64,000 nt of DNA from an uncultured Collinsella sp. Lineage in GTDB: Bacteria; Actinomycetota; Coriobacteriia; Coriobacteriales; Coriobacteriaceae. Position 1 is the first letter of the stretch; each line of letters begins with the position of its first letter. The notes beneath the pieces were generated by a model, which had not been told where the DNA came from, ran no database searches, and worked only from the letters and a program-made list of their open reading frames with translations. The translations under genes and the position numbers were made by a program. Of the stretch, positions 10,979 to 19,481 are shown in pieces. Where the stretch lies: positions 62,001 through 126,000 of the forward strand of contig CAKUON010000002.1 of NCBI GenBank assembly GCA_934668875.1. The letters run 5' to 3'.

Positions 10979-11665
10979 CTACGAGGCATTGGTCAGGCGG
11001 CTCCAGAGTTCGTCAATATCGATTTGGTCGCCGCCGCTCAGATAACCGGTGTGAATAAAAGACTCACTATAGATATAGATGTCATGCGCGCTGTCGCCAT
11101 CATCTTCGGTGTCGTAGGCCGAAATCACGTAACGGCTGCCGTCGAGCGCCTTGACCAGCCAATACACGGAATCGTCGATTGTGCACTTCTCCTGCACTAT
11201 CGACGCATCGCCGATTGCGCCGGTGAGCGCACGATTGCCCGTCGTATAGCCGCCCACCGAGAGCAAAATCGCCACGCTATCGTCTCCGCCGCCCGGCTCA
11301 AGTTCCTCGTACTCGGACTCCGAAAGCGGTATCGCGCTGTTCGCAAGTTCGTCCACGTCATCCGAAATCTTAGAAAAGGTAAAAGCGAAAAGTCCCGCGT
11401 CATCGGCGGCACCGTAGCCCACGCTCTCGCCTTGCCACTCATAGTTTTGATGCTTGAGCAGGCGCACCAGGTCGGCGCCGTCCAAGTTGATCGCAGCATA
11501 GACCGTCACGTTGGCGTTGTCGTCTACACAGGCGGCGTCCGCCGTGGTCGCCTTCTTGGCACCGCCCGCGCCGCCCAATCCGCCCGAGCAGCCAGCCAGC
11601 GCACAAGCCAGCGCACCCGCGCCTGCCACAAAGGCCGCACGGTTCATCGTCACTTCATTCATCAT
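10979..11665 (-). CDS. Putative secreted lipoprotein, paralogue of the next gene upstream
   Basis: A 228-residue protein with a lipoprotein signal (residues 1-26, lipobox LAGC), then a glycine/alanine linker. The mature part has no domain I can name. It resembles the neighbour at 11701-12441 in a Gln-Asn/Gln-Gly aromatic segment (HQNYEWQG versus QQGYTWQD) and in a C-terminal TGYLSGG...IDIDELW pattern. Both appear to be anchored outside the membrane. GAGGAA precedes the start. Function unknown. Confidence 0.75.
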   Translation of the reverse strand: MMNEVTMNRAAFVAGAGALACALAGCSGGLGGAGGAKKATTADAACVDDNANVTVYAAINLDGADLVRLLKHQNYEWQGESVGYGAADDAGLFAFTFSKISDDVDELANSAIPLSESEYEELEPGGGDDSVAILLSVGGYTTGNRALTGAIGDASIVQEKCTIDDSVYWLVKALDGSRYVISAYDTEDDGDSAHDIYIYSESFIHTGYLSGGDQIDIDELWSRLTNAS

Positions 11666-11700
11666 GTTCGTTCCTCGCTATGGTATTGGCCACGTCGCAC

Positions 11701-12441
11701 CTAGCCGAGCGCGCGTCCAGTCTTTTCCTGCCAAAATTCGTCTATCGTCGGAGCACCGCCGCCCTGGGTAAACCTACCGGTCTTGATAGCCTCCTCGGTA
11801 ATGAGATCCAAGCGGTAGTCACCGTTTTCCATCGGGCTCGCCATGGCAACGTGCCGCGCCATGTTGGAACCGTATACGCACGCGATCCATGAGCCCGAAG
11901 TAATCTGCGCCCGGTCCTCGACCGGCACGGAAAAGCCCGCGATAACATCCTCGCAGCTCGAATAGCCCGAAAGTTGCAGCGTGAACATCACGGTGCTTCC
12001 GGTGCCGCCCTTGTCGAGCTTTCCGATTTCGTCCTCGCCGAGCCATTCGGTCGCGCCGTCCTTGCTGATATTGCAGACGCTGAGCACGTGTCCCGCCTCG
12101 TCCTCGTACATCTCGAGCGCGTCTTGCCAGGTATAGCCCTGCTGCGAGGCAAACTCCTGCAACTGCCAGCCCTTAAGCTCGAGGAGCGCCGCGATGCTGA
12201 TGTTGCGGTGCGCATCCCAGCAATCATCCGACCACGTATCGAACGCATCCGCCGAGCCGCTGTCCGCATCGCCGGAATCGCCCGACGTCGCACCCGCGTC
12301 CATCTTGTCCTTTACCGGGCGGTCGTCGTTAAAACCCGTCGCATCCTGCGTCCGCTGTCCGCCGCACCCCACAAGCGTCAGCAGCGCCGTTCCCGCCGCC
12401 GCGACAAATGCCGTGCGCGAAAGTACCGTCTCCCTCATCAT
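11701..12441 (-). CDS. Putative secreted lipoprotein, paralogue of 10979-11665
   Basis: A 246-residue protein. The signal peptide ends in the lipobox LVGC near residue 26, and an acidic, serine-rich linker follows. The C-terminal TGRFTQGGG and TIDEFW match the TGYLSGG and IDELW of the downstream gene, so the two are tandem duplicates. The start at 12441 follows AAAGGAA. An upstream in-frame start would put 40 residues before the signal sequence. No enzyme motif is visible. Confidence 0.75.
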   Translation of the reverse strand: MMRETVLSRTAFVAAAGTALLTLVGCGGQRTQDATGFNDDRPVKDKMDAGATSGDSGDADSGSADAFDTWSDDCWDAHRNISIAALLELKGWQLQEFASQQGYTWQDALEMYEDEAGHVLSVCNISKDGATEWLGEDEIGKLDKGGTGSTVMFTLQLSGYSSCEDVIAGFSVPVEDRAQITSGSWIACVYGSNMARHVAMASPMENGDYRLDLITEEAIKTGRFTQGGGAPTIDEFWQEKTGRALG

Positions 12442-12514
12442 TGTTCCTTTCCCGTTCTTTAGCACAATGCCGAGAAACACACCCGGCATCGATTCACACA
12501 TAAGCCACCCCACG

Positions 12515-14077
12515 CTATTGACGAGGCAGTTCCGTCCAGCCAAAACCGGGTTCAAAACCATCGCGTGTACCGATCACATCGCCCGAACCGTTGACCCAGG
12601 CCTGGTCGGCCATCACCGAGACCTCGACATCGGTGCCGTCGGGTCTGGCGTAATGGTTGACCCCGCGAATGGCATCGGAATACGAGGCGGTGCCCGTCCC
12701 CACGCCCGCGCTGGAAAAATTGGCGGCGCTGGCAGCCATATTCGCGGCGTGCTGACGGTCGCTGCGATCGAACCACGCCTGCTGGTAGCTGTCGAACGCC
12801 GCCTGTTGCGAGGCATGCATCTGTTGCCAGGCTGCAAACTGCTGTTGCTGCTGGGCAATGTTCATCTGCGTGCGTTGGCGCTGCTCAAGCACCATCTGCT
12901 GCTTTTGAGCTGACGCTTCGCGTGCAATCGCCGGATTGAGCCGCAGAGTCGACGCCATTGATGCAAGCGCCGTGGAGGCCGCCTCGTCCAGGCGACCTTC
13001 TGGCGCAACCAAACAGAGGCTGTCCCTGATACGCCACTGCAGCAGGTCGGCCGCGCCCAGCTCGAACGACACTCCGTCCGGGCAACCGCCTCGACCCGTG
13101 GGCTGTTCTTGCGCGACGCCCTGTCCCGCCGCTGCCGCCGCCTGGCGCTCGCGCAGGCGCTTGCCCAAAACACCGCCGATCAGTCCACTCGAAAGGCCCA
13201 CGCCCAGCAGCGCCTCGGCCCCAGCGGCAACACCTTTGCCCATAGAACCCGCGACGCCGCCGATTGAAAACATATAGCCCTCGACTTTGGCCGCCACCGC
13301 GAGCTCGGTGGGCACCGGAGCGCCCGTGAGCCGATATCGACGCATGCGGCACTCATAGACCACATCACTCGGCTCCATCGAAAAGCCCTGGATCGCAAAG
13401 TCGTTTGCCGCCTCGCGCTTTACACGGGCACGCTCGCGCTCGATATCGACCGCCGCGCTCGATGGGTACGGTTGCTCGGCAACAACCTCTGCCCGCGCGC
13501 CCAGCCGTGCTGCACAGGCCTGAGCCAGCTCGTCGCAAGCTGCCTCCACGTGCACAAACACCTTGCGTTCGGTTTGCGTGGGGATACGCTTGGCAACGGC
13601 GCCCGCATCCACGTAGCAGAGCTCGGAGCGGTACACAATCCGCTCACCCATCGGACCCGCCGCCGTCACGCCAACCGAAATCGGGCAGTCGAAACTGCCG
13701 CTGCGCTCAAGATGCGCCTCTTCGATATGCCAGCCCCGCGGCAGCGCCACCTGCGCGAGTGCCTGGCCGCCGGAGGTATCGCATGCGGCATGAAGCTCAA
13801 GGTCACCGATGTGAGGCATATCCGTCGTGGCCGCGTCGCGAGACGACGACGCGACGCCGGCAGTCTCCACTGGCGCATCGGCCGGCGCGTCCACACTCGG
13901 GTCGCCGCCTTCGTCCGCATCGTCATCGGCAGTCGCCCCATCTGTAGCCCCCACGGCGCCCGAGCAGCCCACAACGCCCTCAAGTCGGACGCCGCACCCC
14001 GGGCAAAATCGTACCGGCACGCCGGCGACCCGAGGCAGCTGCGCCCCACACGCTGGGCAGAATCTCAACTCACTCAT
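12515..14077 (-). CDS. Double zinc-ribbon protein of unknown function
   Basis: A 520-residue protein. It opens with two CxxC ribbons (FCPACGAQLP and FCPGCGVRLE, residues about 5-33), then an acidic low-complexity stretch. The middle domain has a glycine-rich hydrophobic segment (GVAGSMGKGVAAGAEALLG). A glutamine-rich coiled-coil-like part (QQQQQFAAWQQMHASQQAAF) is followed by a C-terminal domain with DGTDVEVSVMADQAWVNGSG. It lies in a same-strand group with two lipoproteins and a small membrane protein. This could be a membrane- or envelope-associated complex, but nothing defines its role. Confidence 0.75.
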   Translation of the reverse strand: MSELRFCPACGAQLPRVAGVPVRFCPGCGVRLEGVVGCSGAVGATDGATADDDADEGGDPSVDAPADAPVETAGVASSSRDAATTDMPHIGDLELHAACDTSGGQALAQVALPRGWHIEEAHLERSGSFDCPISVGVTAAGPMGERIVYRSELCYVDAGAVAKRIPTQTERKVFVHVEAACDELAQACAARLGARAEVVAEQPYPSSAAVDIERERARVKREAANDFAIQGFSMEPSDVVYECRMRRYRLTGAPVPTELAVAAKVEGYMFSIGGVAGSMGKGVAAGAEALLGVGLSSGLIGGVLGKRLRERQAAAAAGQGVAQEQPTGRGGCPDGVSFELGAADLLQWRIRDSLCLVAPEGRLDEAASTALASMASTLRLNPAIAREASAQKQQMVLEQRQRTQMNIAQQQQQFAAWQQMHASQQAAFDSYQQAWFDRSDRQHAANMAASAANFSSAGVGTGTASYSDAIRGVNHYARPDGTDVEVSVMADQAWVNGSGDVIGTRDGFEPGFGWTELPRQ

Positions 14078-14097
14078 CCCGTACACCCCTAATTTCG

Positions 14098-14547
14098 TTA
14101 GCTGTTTTTGATCGCGGCAAGCTGCCGCCATAACTCATCGGCACCGTTAAGTCGGTACGCCGTCTTATCGAGCACGATGTTTTTGCCCTCAAGTTCCACC
14201 GATTGCTCCGAGCCATCCGTATAGACAAAGACGAGCGTTCGGCCGGCATCGCTCGTCCGCTCATCCACCGCATCCCCCACGGTGCAGCCATCGAGCACAG
14301 CAAAAGTCGATGCGACCAGTTCGGCATCGTCGGTCTCATAGACCGTCCGCGCCTCCCCGTCCTCGATAAGCTTGACCGCCACCGGAACGGCAGCGCAATC
14401 GTTGAGCGACACTTGCGCGGCAGTCTTTCCCTGAGCGCCATGGTCGCCGGCAACGTAAACTCGCAAGAGTGTCACCGCCGCGGCAAAGACCACCACGGCG
14501 ATAAGCGCGCCCGCAATTTTATTAGACGCGCAATCCCGAGACGCCAT
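14098..14547 (-). CDS. Small single-pass membrane protein of unknown function
   Basis: A 149-residue protein. One membrane helix near residues 11-32 (IAGALIAVVVFAAAVTLLRV) is followed by an exported domain ending in GADELWRQL. The closing DELW is also found at the end of the lipoprotein at 10979-11665, and as DEFW at the end of 11701-12441. It lies 20 bases upstream of the zinc-ribbon gene and is probably cotranscribed with it. Confidence 0.7.
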   Translation of the reverse strand: MASRDCASNKIAGALIAVVVFAAAVTLLRVYVAGDHGAQGKTAAQVSLNDCAAVPVAVKLIEDGEARTVYETDDAELVASTFAVLDGCTVGDAVDERTSDAGRTLVFVYTDGSEQSVELEGKNIVLDKTAYRLNGADELWRQLAAIKNS

Positions 14548-14653
14548 AGGTGCACCCCCTCCGTTCTGCCCTGCTCAGCATCACATTCATATGCCTTTGA
14601 GCACCAAAACGGCAGGTGACAAATGTCTCATATTCATATTTTTGCAGGTAAAA

Positions 14654-14690
14654 AACCACCACAAAGGTGCCTGTCCCCTTTGTGGTGGTT
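14654..14690. terminator. ACCACCACAAAGG hairpin after the LuxR-type gene
   Basis: AACCACCACAAAGG (14654-14667) pairs with 14677-14690, and the loop holds CCTGTCCC. It lies just downstream of the LuxR-type gene (minus strand, stop at 14693) and is a likely terminator. Confidence 0.65.
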
Positions 14691-14692
14691 AG

Positions 14693-16237
14693 CTAGTCTT
14701 GGGGTGTCCAGGACCAGAAGAAGTTGATGAGGGCTACGCGCGAGGAGGCACCGGTCTTTTTGTTGATCGAAGCGATGTGGCGATAGAGCGTGGAGCGCGA
14801 AAGGAAGAGTGCCGCCGCCACGTCCTGCACGCTGTCGTCCGAAACGACCAGCGCCTCCAGAACATCGCGCTCGCGCTTGGTGAGCCCAAAGGCGGCAACG
14901 AAGCCATCGAGCCGATCGTCAAACGAAAGCTCCGGCGCCTCCAGGGGCACCGTGTCGGCCTGGCCGGGTTCACAGCTCACGCCAAGATCGTCGGTGGCAA
15001 GTGCCAGCCCGCCGTGCGTCGCCTCGCCCTCACCGTCTTGTCCAAACTGTCCCAACAGCGAAATCGCGATGCCGACAAACAGCACGAGCACGACGCTCAC
15101 TGCCGCCAGCACGTTTTGACTCGAGATAATCGCCACCGCCGGAGCCGTCACGAGCATCGAGCAAACGTTGTTGACAACACGGCCCATGCACGGCCACAGA
15201 TACGCCCAGCGGGCATACATCGAAATCGCGGCGAACTTCGTGGTGAAGAACACCACGAAAAAGCCCGTGCCAAGGTAAAAGATAATCGTGGCGGCAAGCG
15301 TGTTGCCACCGTTGCCATCGGTGATAAGCACAAAGAACGAGAGCGTGGACAGCATGGCGGCGCACGTCATGATGATATTCATATACGAACGCCCACGCAG
15401 GTCATACAGGACGCCGGCGGCAAGGGCGCTCACAACCAGCAGCAAGCGCGGCCAGTCGCCCAGGTCGATAGCGCCAGCGGCATGCGAGGTCGTAAGGCCG
15501 GCATTGAGGGCCGCGAACACGCCGGTGAGGCAAGCGGTCGCCACCGTCAGACGCACCACGGCACCCTGAAAGGCCGCCTTTGCCTCGGGGTCATCGTGCC
15601 ACCTGGCGCCACGCTCCGACGCATCGACCGATAACTCGGCAATCTCGACCTCGAACTCGGGCGCAGGCTCATCACGCAATTTAGCGCGGCGGACACCGTG
15701 AAGCAGCCCCACCAGCGCAATCGCACAGGCAATGAGAACAGACTGCTGGGGAATGCCCGCAGGCATCACCATATGATTGAGCACCTGCACCAAAATGCCC
15801 ACAGCATAGGAAACCGCCACGGCGCGCGCCAGGCAGGGCGTCTGCGCAAAACGCCGCGCAAGATTGGCATGGGCGGTCGATCCGCAATAGCCCAGGGCGC
15901 AGCACGCCACCAGGCCGCCGGCAATTACTACCTCAAACCGCACTGCCATAATCATCAGCAGCAACGCCGATACCAACAGCACGCCCGTAATATCGCTCGT
16001 CGCATCGATCGTCTGGGGACAGCGATAGTACAGAAATGGGCGCACGAAAAAGCCAATCACGCTCGCGCCGACAACGATGCTCTCGTAGATGACGACCTCA
16101 CTCGATGGCACGAACTCGACCATGCGCGCATCAAAGAGATACTCGCACGCCAAAAACGTGAAGAAGAACAGCGCTAGGCACAGAATCTCCCGCATGCCCC
16201 GGCGCAAATATGCGGTTGTGTCTCCCAGGTCCCTCAT
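14693..16237 (-). CDS. 12-TM membrane protein with C-terminal LuxR-type HTH
   Basis: A 514-residue protein. About twelve hydrophobic segments fill residues 15-405, an acidic linker follows, and a LuxR/GerE HTH occupies the last 65 residues (LTKRERDVLEALVVSDDSVQ, SRSTLYRHIASINKKTG). This combination is an expanded family in Coriobacteriia and is thought to sense small molecules at the membrane and bind DNA directly. The start at 16237 follows a GGGTGGGGG stretch. The alternative at 16273 has no ribosome-binding site. The target is unknown, and no obviously regulated gene is adjacent. Confidence 0.88.
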   Translation of the reverse strand: MRDLGDTTAYLRRGMREILCLALFFFTFLACEYLFDARMVEFVPSSEVVIYESIVVGASVIGFFVRPFLYYRCPQTIDATSDITGVLLVSALLLMIMAVRFEVVIAGGLVACCALGYCGSTAHANLARRFAQTPCLARAVAVSYAVGILVQVLNHMVMPAGIPQQSVLIACAIALVGLLHGVRRAKLRDEPAPEFEVEIAELSVDASERGARWHDDPEAKAAFQGAVVRLTVATACLTGVFAALNAGLTTSHAAGAIDLGDWPRLLLVVSALAAGVLYDLRGRSYMNIIMTCAAMLSTLSFFVLITDGNGGNTLAATIIFYLGTGFFVVFFTTKFAAISMYARWAYLWPCMGRVVNNVCSMLVTAPAVAIISSQNVLAAVSVVLVLFVGIAISLLGQFGQDGEGEATHGGLALATDDLGVSCEPGQADTVPLEAPELSFDDRLDGFVAAFGLTKRERDVLEALVVSDDSVQDVAAALFLSRSTLYRHIASINKKTGASSRVALINFFWSWTPQD

Positions 16238-16496
16238 GGTAACCCCCACCCGCTTTGTTGTCCGGAACACCATTTTAATAAAGAACCAATCTCAATATCG
16301 AAGCCGAGCTCGAAATACTGTAAATTCGACCCCAGCCGTCCGCATGACGCCGCGATTTTGAGCCGCATGACCCAGAAGGGGCGCGCGGTCTCTAGCTCGA
16401 CAAAGAGTGTCCCCAACTGCCACTCATTTAAGTACGTCCCCAATGAGTGATTTCGTCCCCAATGAGTGCAAGTGCCGCAAGTGCCAATCAAATGAC

Positions 16497-16560
16497 GAGA
16501 GTGGATAATCTCCCACTTTGAGCCCGCATGCAGGCCAAAAACGGGAGATTATCCACTCTC
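16497..16560. repeat. Long hairpin, copy 2 of the GGATAATCTCCC element
   Basis: GAGAGTGGATAATCTCCC (16497-16514) pairs perfectly with 16543-16560. Compared with 5869-5932, the fourth stem pair is A-T instead of C-G, a compensatory double change. Confidence 0.7.
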
Positions 16561-16573
16561 ATTCTGTGGGTAG

Positions 16574-16624
16574 TCATTGGGGACGTTCTTAAACGACTAG
16601 TCAAACAAGAACGTCCCCAATGAT
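16574..16624. repeat. 17-bp perfect inverted repeat with GGGGAC arms
   Basis: TCATTGGGGACGTTCTT (16574-16590) is complementary to 16608-16624, with ACTAGT in the 17-base loop. It lies just past the stop of the ROK gene (16638, minus strand) and may terminate it. Confidence 0.65.
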
Positions 16625-16637
16625 TATGTCCAATGCG

Positions 16638-17549
16638 CTACACCAGGCGTATGGCCTCCTGGACGGCACCGTAAAGGTTGGCGTCGTTGCCGAGCTCGGC
16701 CGCCTTTATCTGCGGCACAGGAATGCCGGCAAGGGCCCCTTCGTAACTCGCGAGGGCCAGCGGCATCTGCGCACGCAGGGCATCAACGAGCTCGGGATGG
16801 CACGAGATACCGCCTGCGATCACAAAGACCTCGGGGTCGAGCACGGCCTGCAGGTTGATAAGCTGTCCGTCAAAGGCGCGAGCGTAGCGGTCGAGTGCGC
16901 GCTGCGCCGCCATGTCACCACTCGCGATCCACTCAAAGACGCGGCGGCCGTCCACCGGAGAACCCGCAGGCAGGCCCTTCTCGGCAACGGCAGCATCGCG
17001 GAGCGCACGCCAACCGCCCGAATCGGCAAAGGAGTTTCCCATGTTCGCGGCAGTCGTGACATCGTTGCGCAAGAAGCTGAACTCGCCTGCAAAGCAGTGC
17101 GCGCCGCGCAGGACCTTGCCGTCGATGACGATACCGCCGCCGATGCCCGTGCCGATAGCGAGCACCACGCCAAAACGCGTCCCGCGCAGAGCGCCAGCCG
17201 CATACTCACCGAGTGCACAGCACTTACCGTCGTTATTGACGGCAATCGGCACCCCCAGTGCCTCGCGCATGAGCTTTCCGAGCGGACAGCCATCCATAAA
17301 CGTGAGCGCACCACCGCGATGGATCGTTCCTGTGACATCTCCCTCGTAGATGCCGCCGGGCGCACTCACGCCCACGGCGCTCACGCGCTCGCGATACGGC
17401 TCGACGAGCGAGATCAGCGCCGCGACCGTCTCCTCAGCCGTGGTAAAGCCCGTCGGCAGGCTTCCGCGCTCGCGGATGGAAAAATCCTCGCCCAGCACAG
17501 CCCATTTAACGGCCGTACCGCCCACATCGATTCCAAAAAACTCCTGCAT
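16638..17549 (-). CDS. ROK family sugar kinase
   Basis: A 303-residue cytoplasmic kinase of the ROK family without a DNA-binding domain. It carries the ATP-binding FGIDVGGTAVKWAVLG at residues 4-19 and the LAIGTGIGGGIVIDG loop near 128-142. The sugar-site region has VNNDGKCCALGEYAAGAL. The usual ROK zinc motif CxCGxxGCxE is not present. The start at 17549 follows AAGGAG. It is about 80% alike by eye to the ROK at 58899-59807. Glucose, or a beta-glucoside in the manner of BglK, is a likely substrate, but neither is proved. Confidence 0.88.
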   Translation of the reverse strand: MQEFFGIDVGGTAVKWAVLGEDFSIRERGSLPTGFTTAEETVAALISLVEPYRERVSAVGVSAPGGIYEGDVTGTIHRGGALTFMDGCPLGKLMREALGVPIAVNNDGKCCALGEYAAGALRGTRFGVVLAIGTGIGGGIVIDGKVLRGAHCFAGEFSFLRNDVTTAANMGNSFADSGGWRALRDAAVAEKGLPAGSPVDGRRVFEWIASGDMAAQRALDRYARAFDGQLINLQAVLDPEVFVIAGGISCHPELVDALRAQMPLALASYEGALAGIPVPQIKAAELGNDANLYGAVQEAIRLV

Positions 17550-17660
17550 GTTCACTCCTTACAAGCGTAGCCCCGGACGCGCATCGCCGCGACCATCACA
17601 GGGGCTACCCCCCTGCGATGGTCGTGCAGCAAGTCACGCCCGGTGCCGATTATCTCTGTT
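17550..17660. other. Intergenic hairpin upstream of ROK
   Basis: CGACCATCACAGGGG (near 17597) and its near complement form a strong hairpin (about 17597-17629), between the DUF5605 remnant and the ROK ribosome-binding site. It is possibly the terminator of the remnant's former transcription unit. Confidence 0.5.
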
Positions 17661-17822
17661 TTACGCCTCTAATTTGGTCAGGCGAAGCATCATATACTGC
17701 TTACTTGGGAGATCGATGCGGAACTTGCCCTCAAAGGTTCCGGGAAGCTCCTCCTCCGTCATGCCCCATGTGTCCACGACACTCACCTTGTATCGAGCGC
17801 CCGACTCGCCCTCAAACTCACG
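17661..17822 (-). pseudogene. 3' remnant of a DUF5605-type glycosidase
   Basis: About 54 codons ending in TAA at 17661. The translated YKVSVVDTWGMTEEELPG followed by FEGKFRIDLPSKQYMMLRL resembles the C-terminal beta domain of DUF4038/DUF5605 glycosidases. There is no upstream coding sequence. The reading frame runs straight into a GTCCC hairpin repeat (17824-17852), which supplies the only ATG in the frame. I read it as the tail of a gene whose body was lost at the repeat. The neighbouring intact gene (17957-19270) is also of the DUF4038 type. Confidence 0.6.
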
Positions 17823-17823
17823 A

Positions 17824-17852
17824 GACCACTCATTTAAGTACGTCCCCAATGA
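17824..17852. repeat. GTCCC hairpin copy at the remnant junction
   Basis: CACTCAT...ATGAGCG stem with TTTAAGTACGTCCCC in the loop. It is nearly identical to a copy near 16423-16451. The rest of the gap to 17956 holds a GCGGAATGG/CCATTCCGTCGC inverted repeat (about 17856-17915) and no gene. Confidence 0.6.
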
Positions 17853-17956
17853 GCGTGGCGGAATGGCTCCCCTTGGCAGCTTAAAGCCGTCATGCAGGAA
17901 CCATTCCGTCGCAGCCTAATGAAAGGGACTGGGCTGTAAATGTTGGAGAAGAGCCG

Positions 17957-19270
17957 TTAGCGCCCGGGGGCCAGGATCACCAGGGCATCGTGCTCAAAGG
18001 GATGCTGAGCTACGCGCACGGTGCCGTCGCCGTTATCGCGAACGGGCAGCTTGGCAATGCGCTTGGCCTCCATGTCGAGGGCCGTCGCCGACCAGCCGCG
18101 CGCACTATCGAGCTTAAACGTAAGCGCCGTGGTGCGCGGCAGATAGGTGACGACACGCTCGCCGATGCGTGCCACGCGGATTGCCTCGCGCGCGTCGTCG
18201 AGCAACTCCTGTGCCGGAATAACGGCGAGGGCGTCATCGCACGCCGTGGCACCCAGGCCGGCAAGCACATGCTCGATGGCGGCAAAGTCCCACACGCCCG
18301 CAAACTGCAGGCACTCCTGCCAGCGGAACGGCATGTCGAAGCCCTCGCCCAGCACCGAGCCCTGGCTCTTGCTGGTCTGCCAGTTCCACACGCCATGCGC
18401 GCCGTAGGTCACGCCGGCGCTGGCGCCGGCAAGGATCGACGACCACACGCTCGCACGGCAGTCCTGCGCGGTAAAACGCCAGTACACATTGCGCGATGCA
18501 CCCATCTGCTCGTAGCAGGGCTCGGAATTGACCATCGGCTTTTTGGGGTAGTTGGCGATAAAGTCCTGCGGCAGGCGCCAGGCCTCGGGCTGGCCCTCGT
18601 AGTTGTGGCCGGGCTGGAACATGTAGAAGTCCAGACGGTCCAGATACTGCGCGGGAATCGTGCGGTTTCCGCGGTTGATGTGCATGGTACGCAGAGCCTC
18701 GGGCGCGCGCTTTGCAACCTCGTCGAGCGCATCCTCGTAATAGGCAATCGCCTCGTCACCGGCAAAGTCCGTGTCGCCCGTCACCACATAGATGGGATCG
18801 AACTCGCCCAGGTTCTCGACGACGCGGGCAACATGGGCACGGACCTCCTCGCGCGGCATAACCTCGGCACCGCAACGCTCGGCAATCTTGGCGCCCCAGG
18901 TACCGGGCACGTAGTTGCACCACATGAGCACGATCGCCGGGCGGATGCCGTGCTCGACGGCAGCGCGGCACATGGCAGCGGCGCGGTCCCAATAGGCCTG
19001 GTTGGGACGGGACCAATCAAAGTGCACGCCGTCCTCGCTGGCATAGGGCCAAATACCCAGATCGGGGCAGCATCGATCCCACTGCGGCAGCGTGTTGATC
19101 TGCAGCACGTTCATGCCCTGCTCGGCGCGACGGGTCAGATAGTAATCCCAGTCGGCCTCGGAGATGCTGGTAAACGCACTCCAGCACGTATCGGCAAACC
19201 AAAAGAACGGCTTGCCCTCGCACAAAAAACCGTCCTGACGACCGTTGACGGTCAGCTTTCCCAAACTCAT
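17957..19270 (-). CDS. Apiosidase-like DUF4038 glycoside hydrolase
   Basis: A 437-residue cytoplasmic protein of the DUF4038 (apiosidase-like) TIM-barrel type. The N-terminus carries GKPFFWFADTCWSAFTSISE (residues about 18-37), a hallmark of the family. WNWQTSKSQG and PMVNSEPCYEQMG follow later. GH140 enzymes with this fold release apiose from pectin rhamnogalacturonan II, and other members have unknown substrates. Without a signal peptide it would act on imported oligosaccharides. The start at 19270 is favoured because AGGA lies about eight bases upstream. The ATG at 19276 is too close to it. It lies downstream of a PTS EIIBC gene, separated by a terminator. Confidence 0.82.
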   Translation of the reverse strand: MSLGKLTVNGRQDGFLCEGKPFFWFADTCWSAFTSISEADWDYYLTRRAEQGMNVLQINTLPQWDRCCPDLGIWPYASEDGVHFDWSRPNQAYWDRAAAMCRAAVEHGIRPAIVLMWCNYVPGTWGAKIAERCGAEVMPREEVRAHVARVVENLGEFDPIYVVTGDTDFAGDEAIAYYEDALDEVAKRAPEALRTMHINRGNRTIPAQYLDRLDFYMFQPGHNYEGQPEAWRLPQDFIANYPKKPMVNSEPCYEQMGASRNVYWRFTAQDCRASVWSSILAGASAGVTYGAHGVWNWQTSKSQGSVLGEGFDMPFRWQECLQFAGVWDFAAIEHVLAGLGATACDDALAVIPAQELLDDAREAIRVARIGERVVTYLPRTTALTFKLDSARGWSATALDMEAKRIAKLPVRDNGDGTVRVAQHPFEHDALVILAPGR

Positions 19271-19407
19271 CTGCATGTCCTTTCGCTCGATAAAGGAATT
19301 GCGAACCGGCAGAAGCTTTCGCGGAAACCCCTGGTGCAAAAGCCCCTGTCGCTTAGCAAGCCCTTGTGGGCGGGCATCTCCCGTCCCAATCAGTCTACCT
19401 TGCAAGA

Positions 19408-19441
19408 AGGGCCCCGCCGGGCTTGCGCCTGACGGGGCCCT
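19408..19441 (-). terminator. GC-rich terminator of the PTS EIIBC gene
   Basis: AGGGCCCCG (19408-19416) pairs with CGGGGCCCT (19433-19441), 40 bases past the EIIBC stop on the minus strand. A short T-containing tract follows it. Confidence 0.75.
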
Positions 19442-19481
19442 GTCGTGTAGGTAAGGTCGTATGCGACCGAATGGCTTGGCC

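Larger units (their letters stand above)
16238..16637. other. 400-base gene-free stretch built of repeat hairpins
   Basis: No gene seen. Contents: an AGTGTCCCCAACTGCC element and two GTCCCCAATGAGTG copies (16405-16470), a long hairpin (16497-16560), and a 17-bp perfect inverted repeat (16574-16590 with 16608-16624). All but the long hairpin contain GTCCC. Confidence 0.6.
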
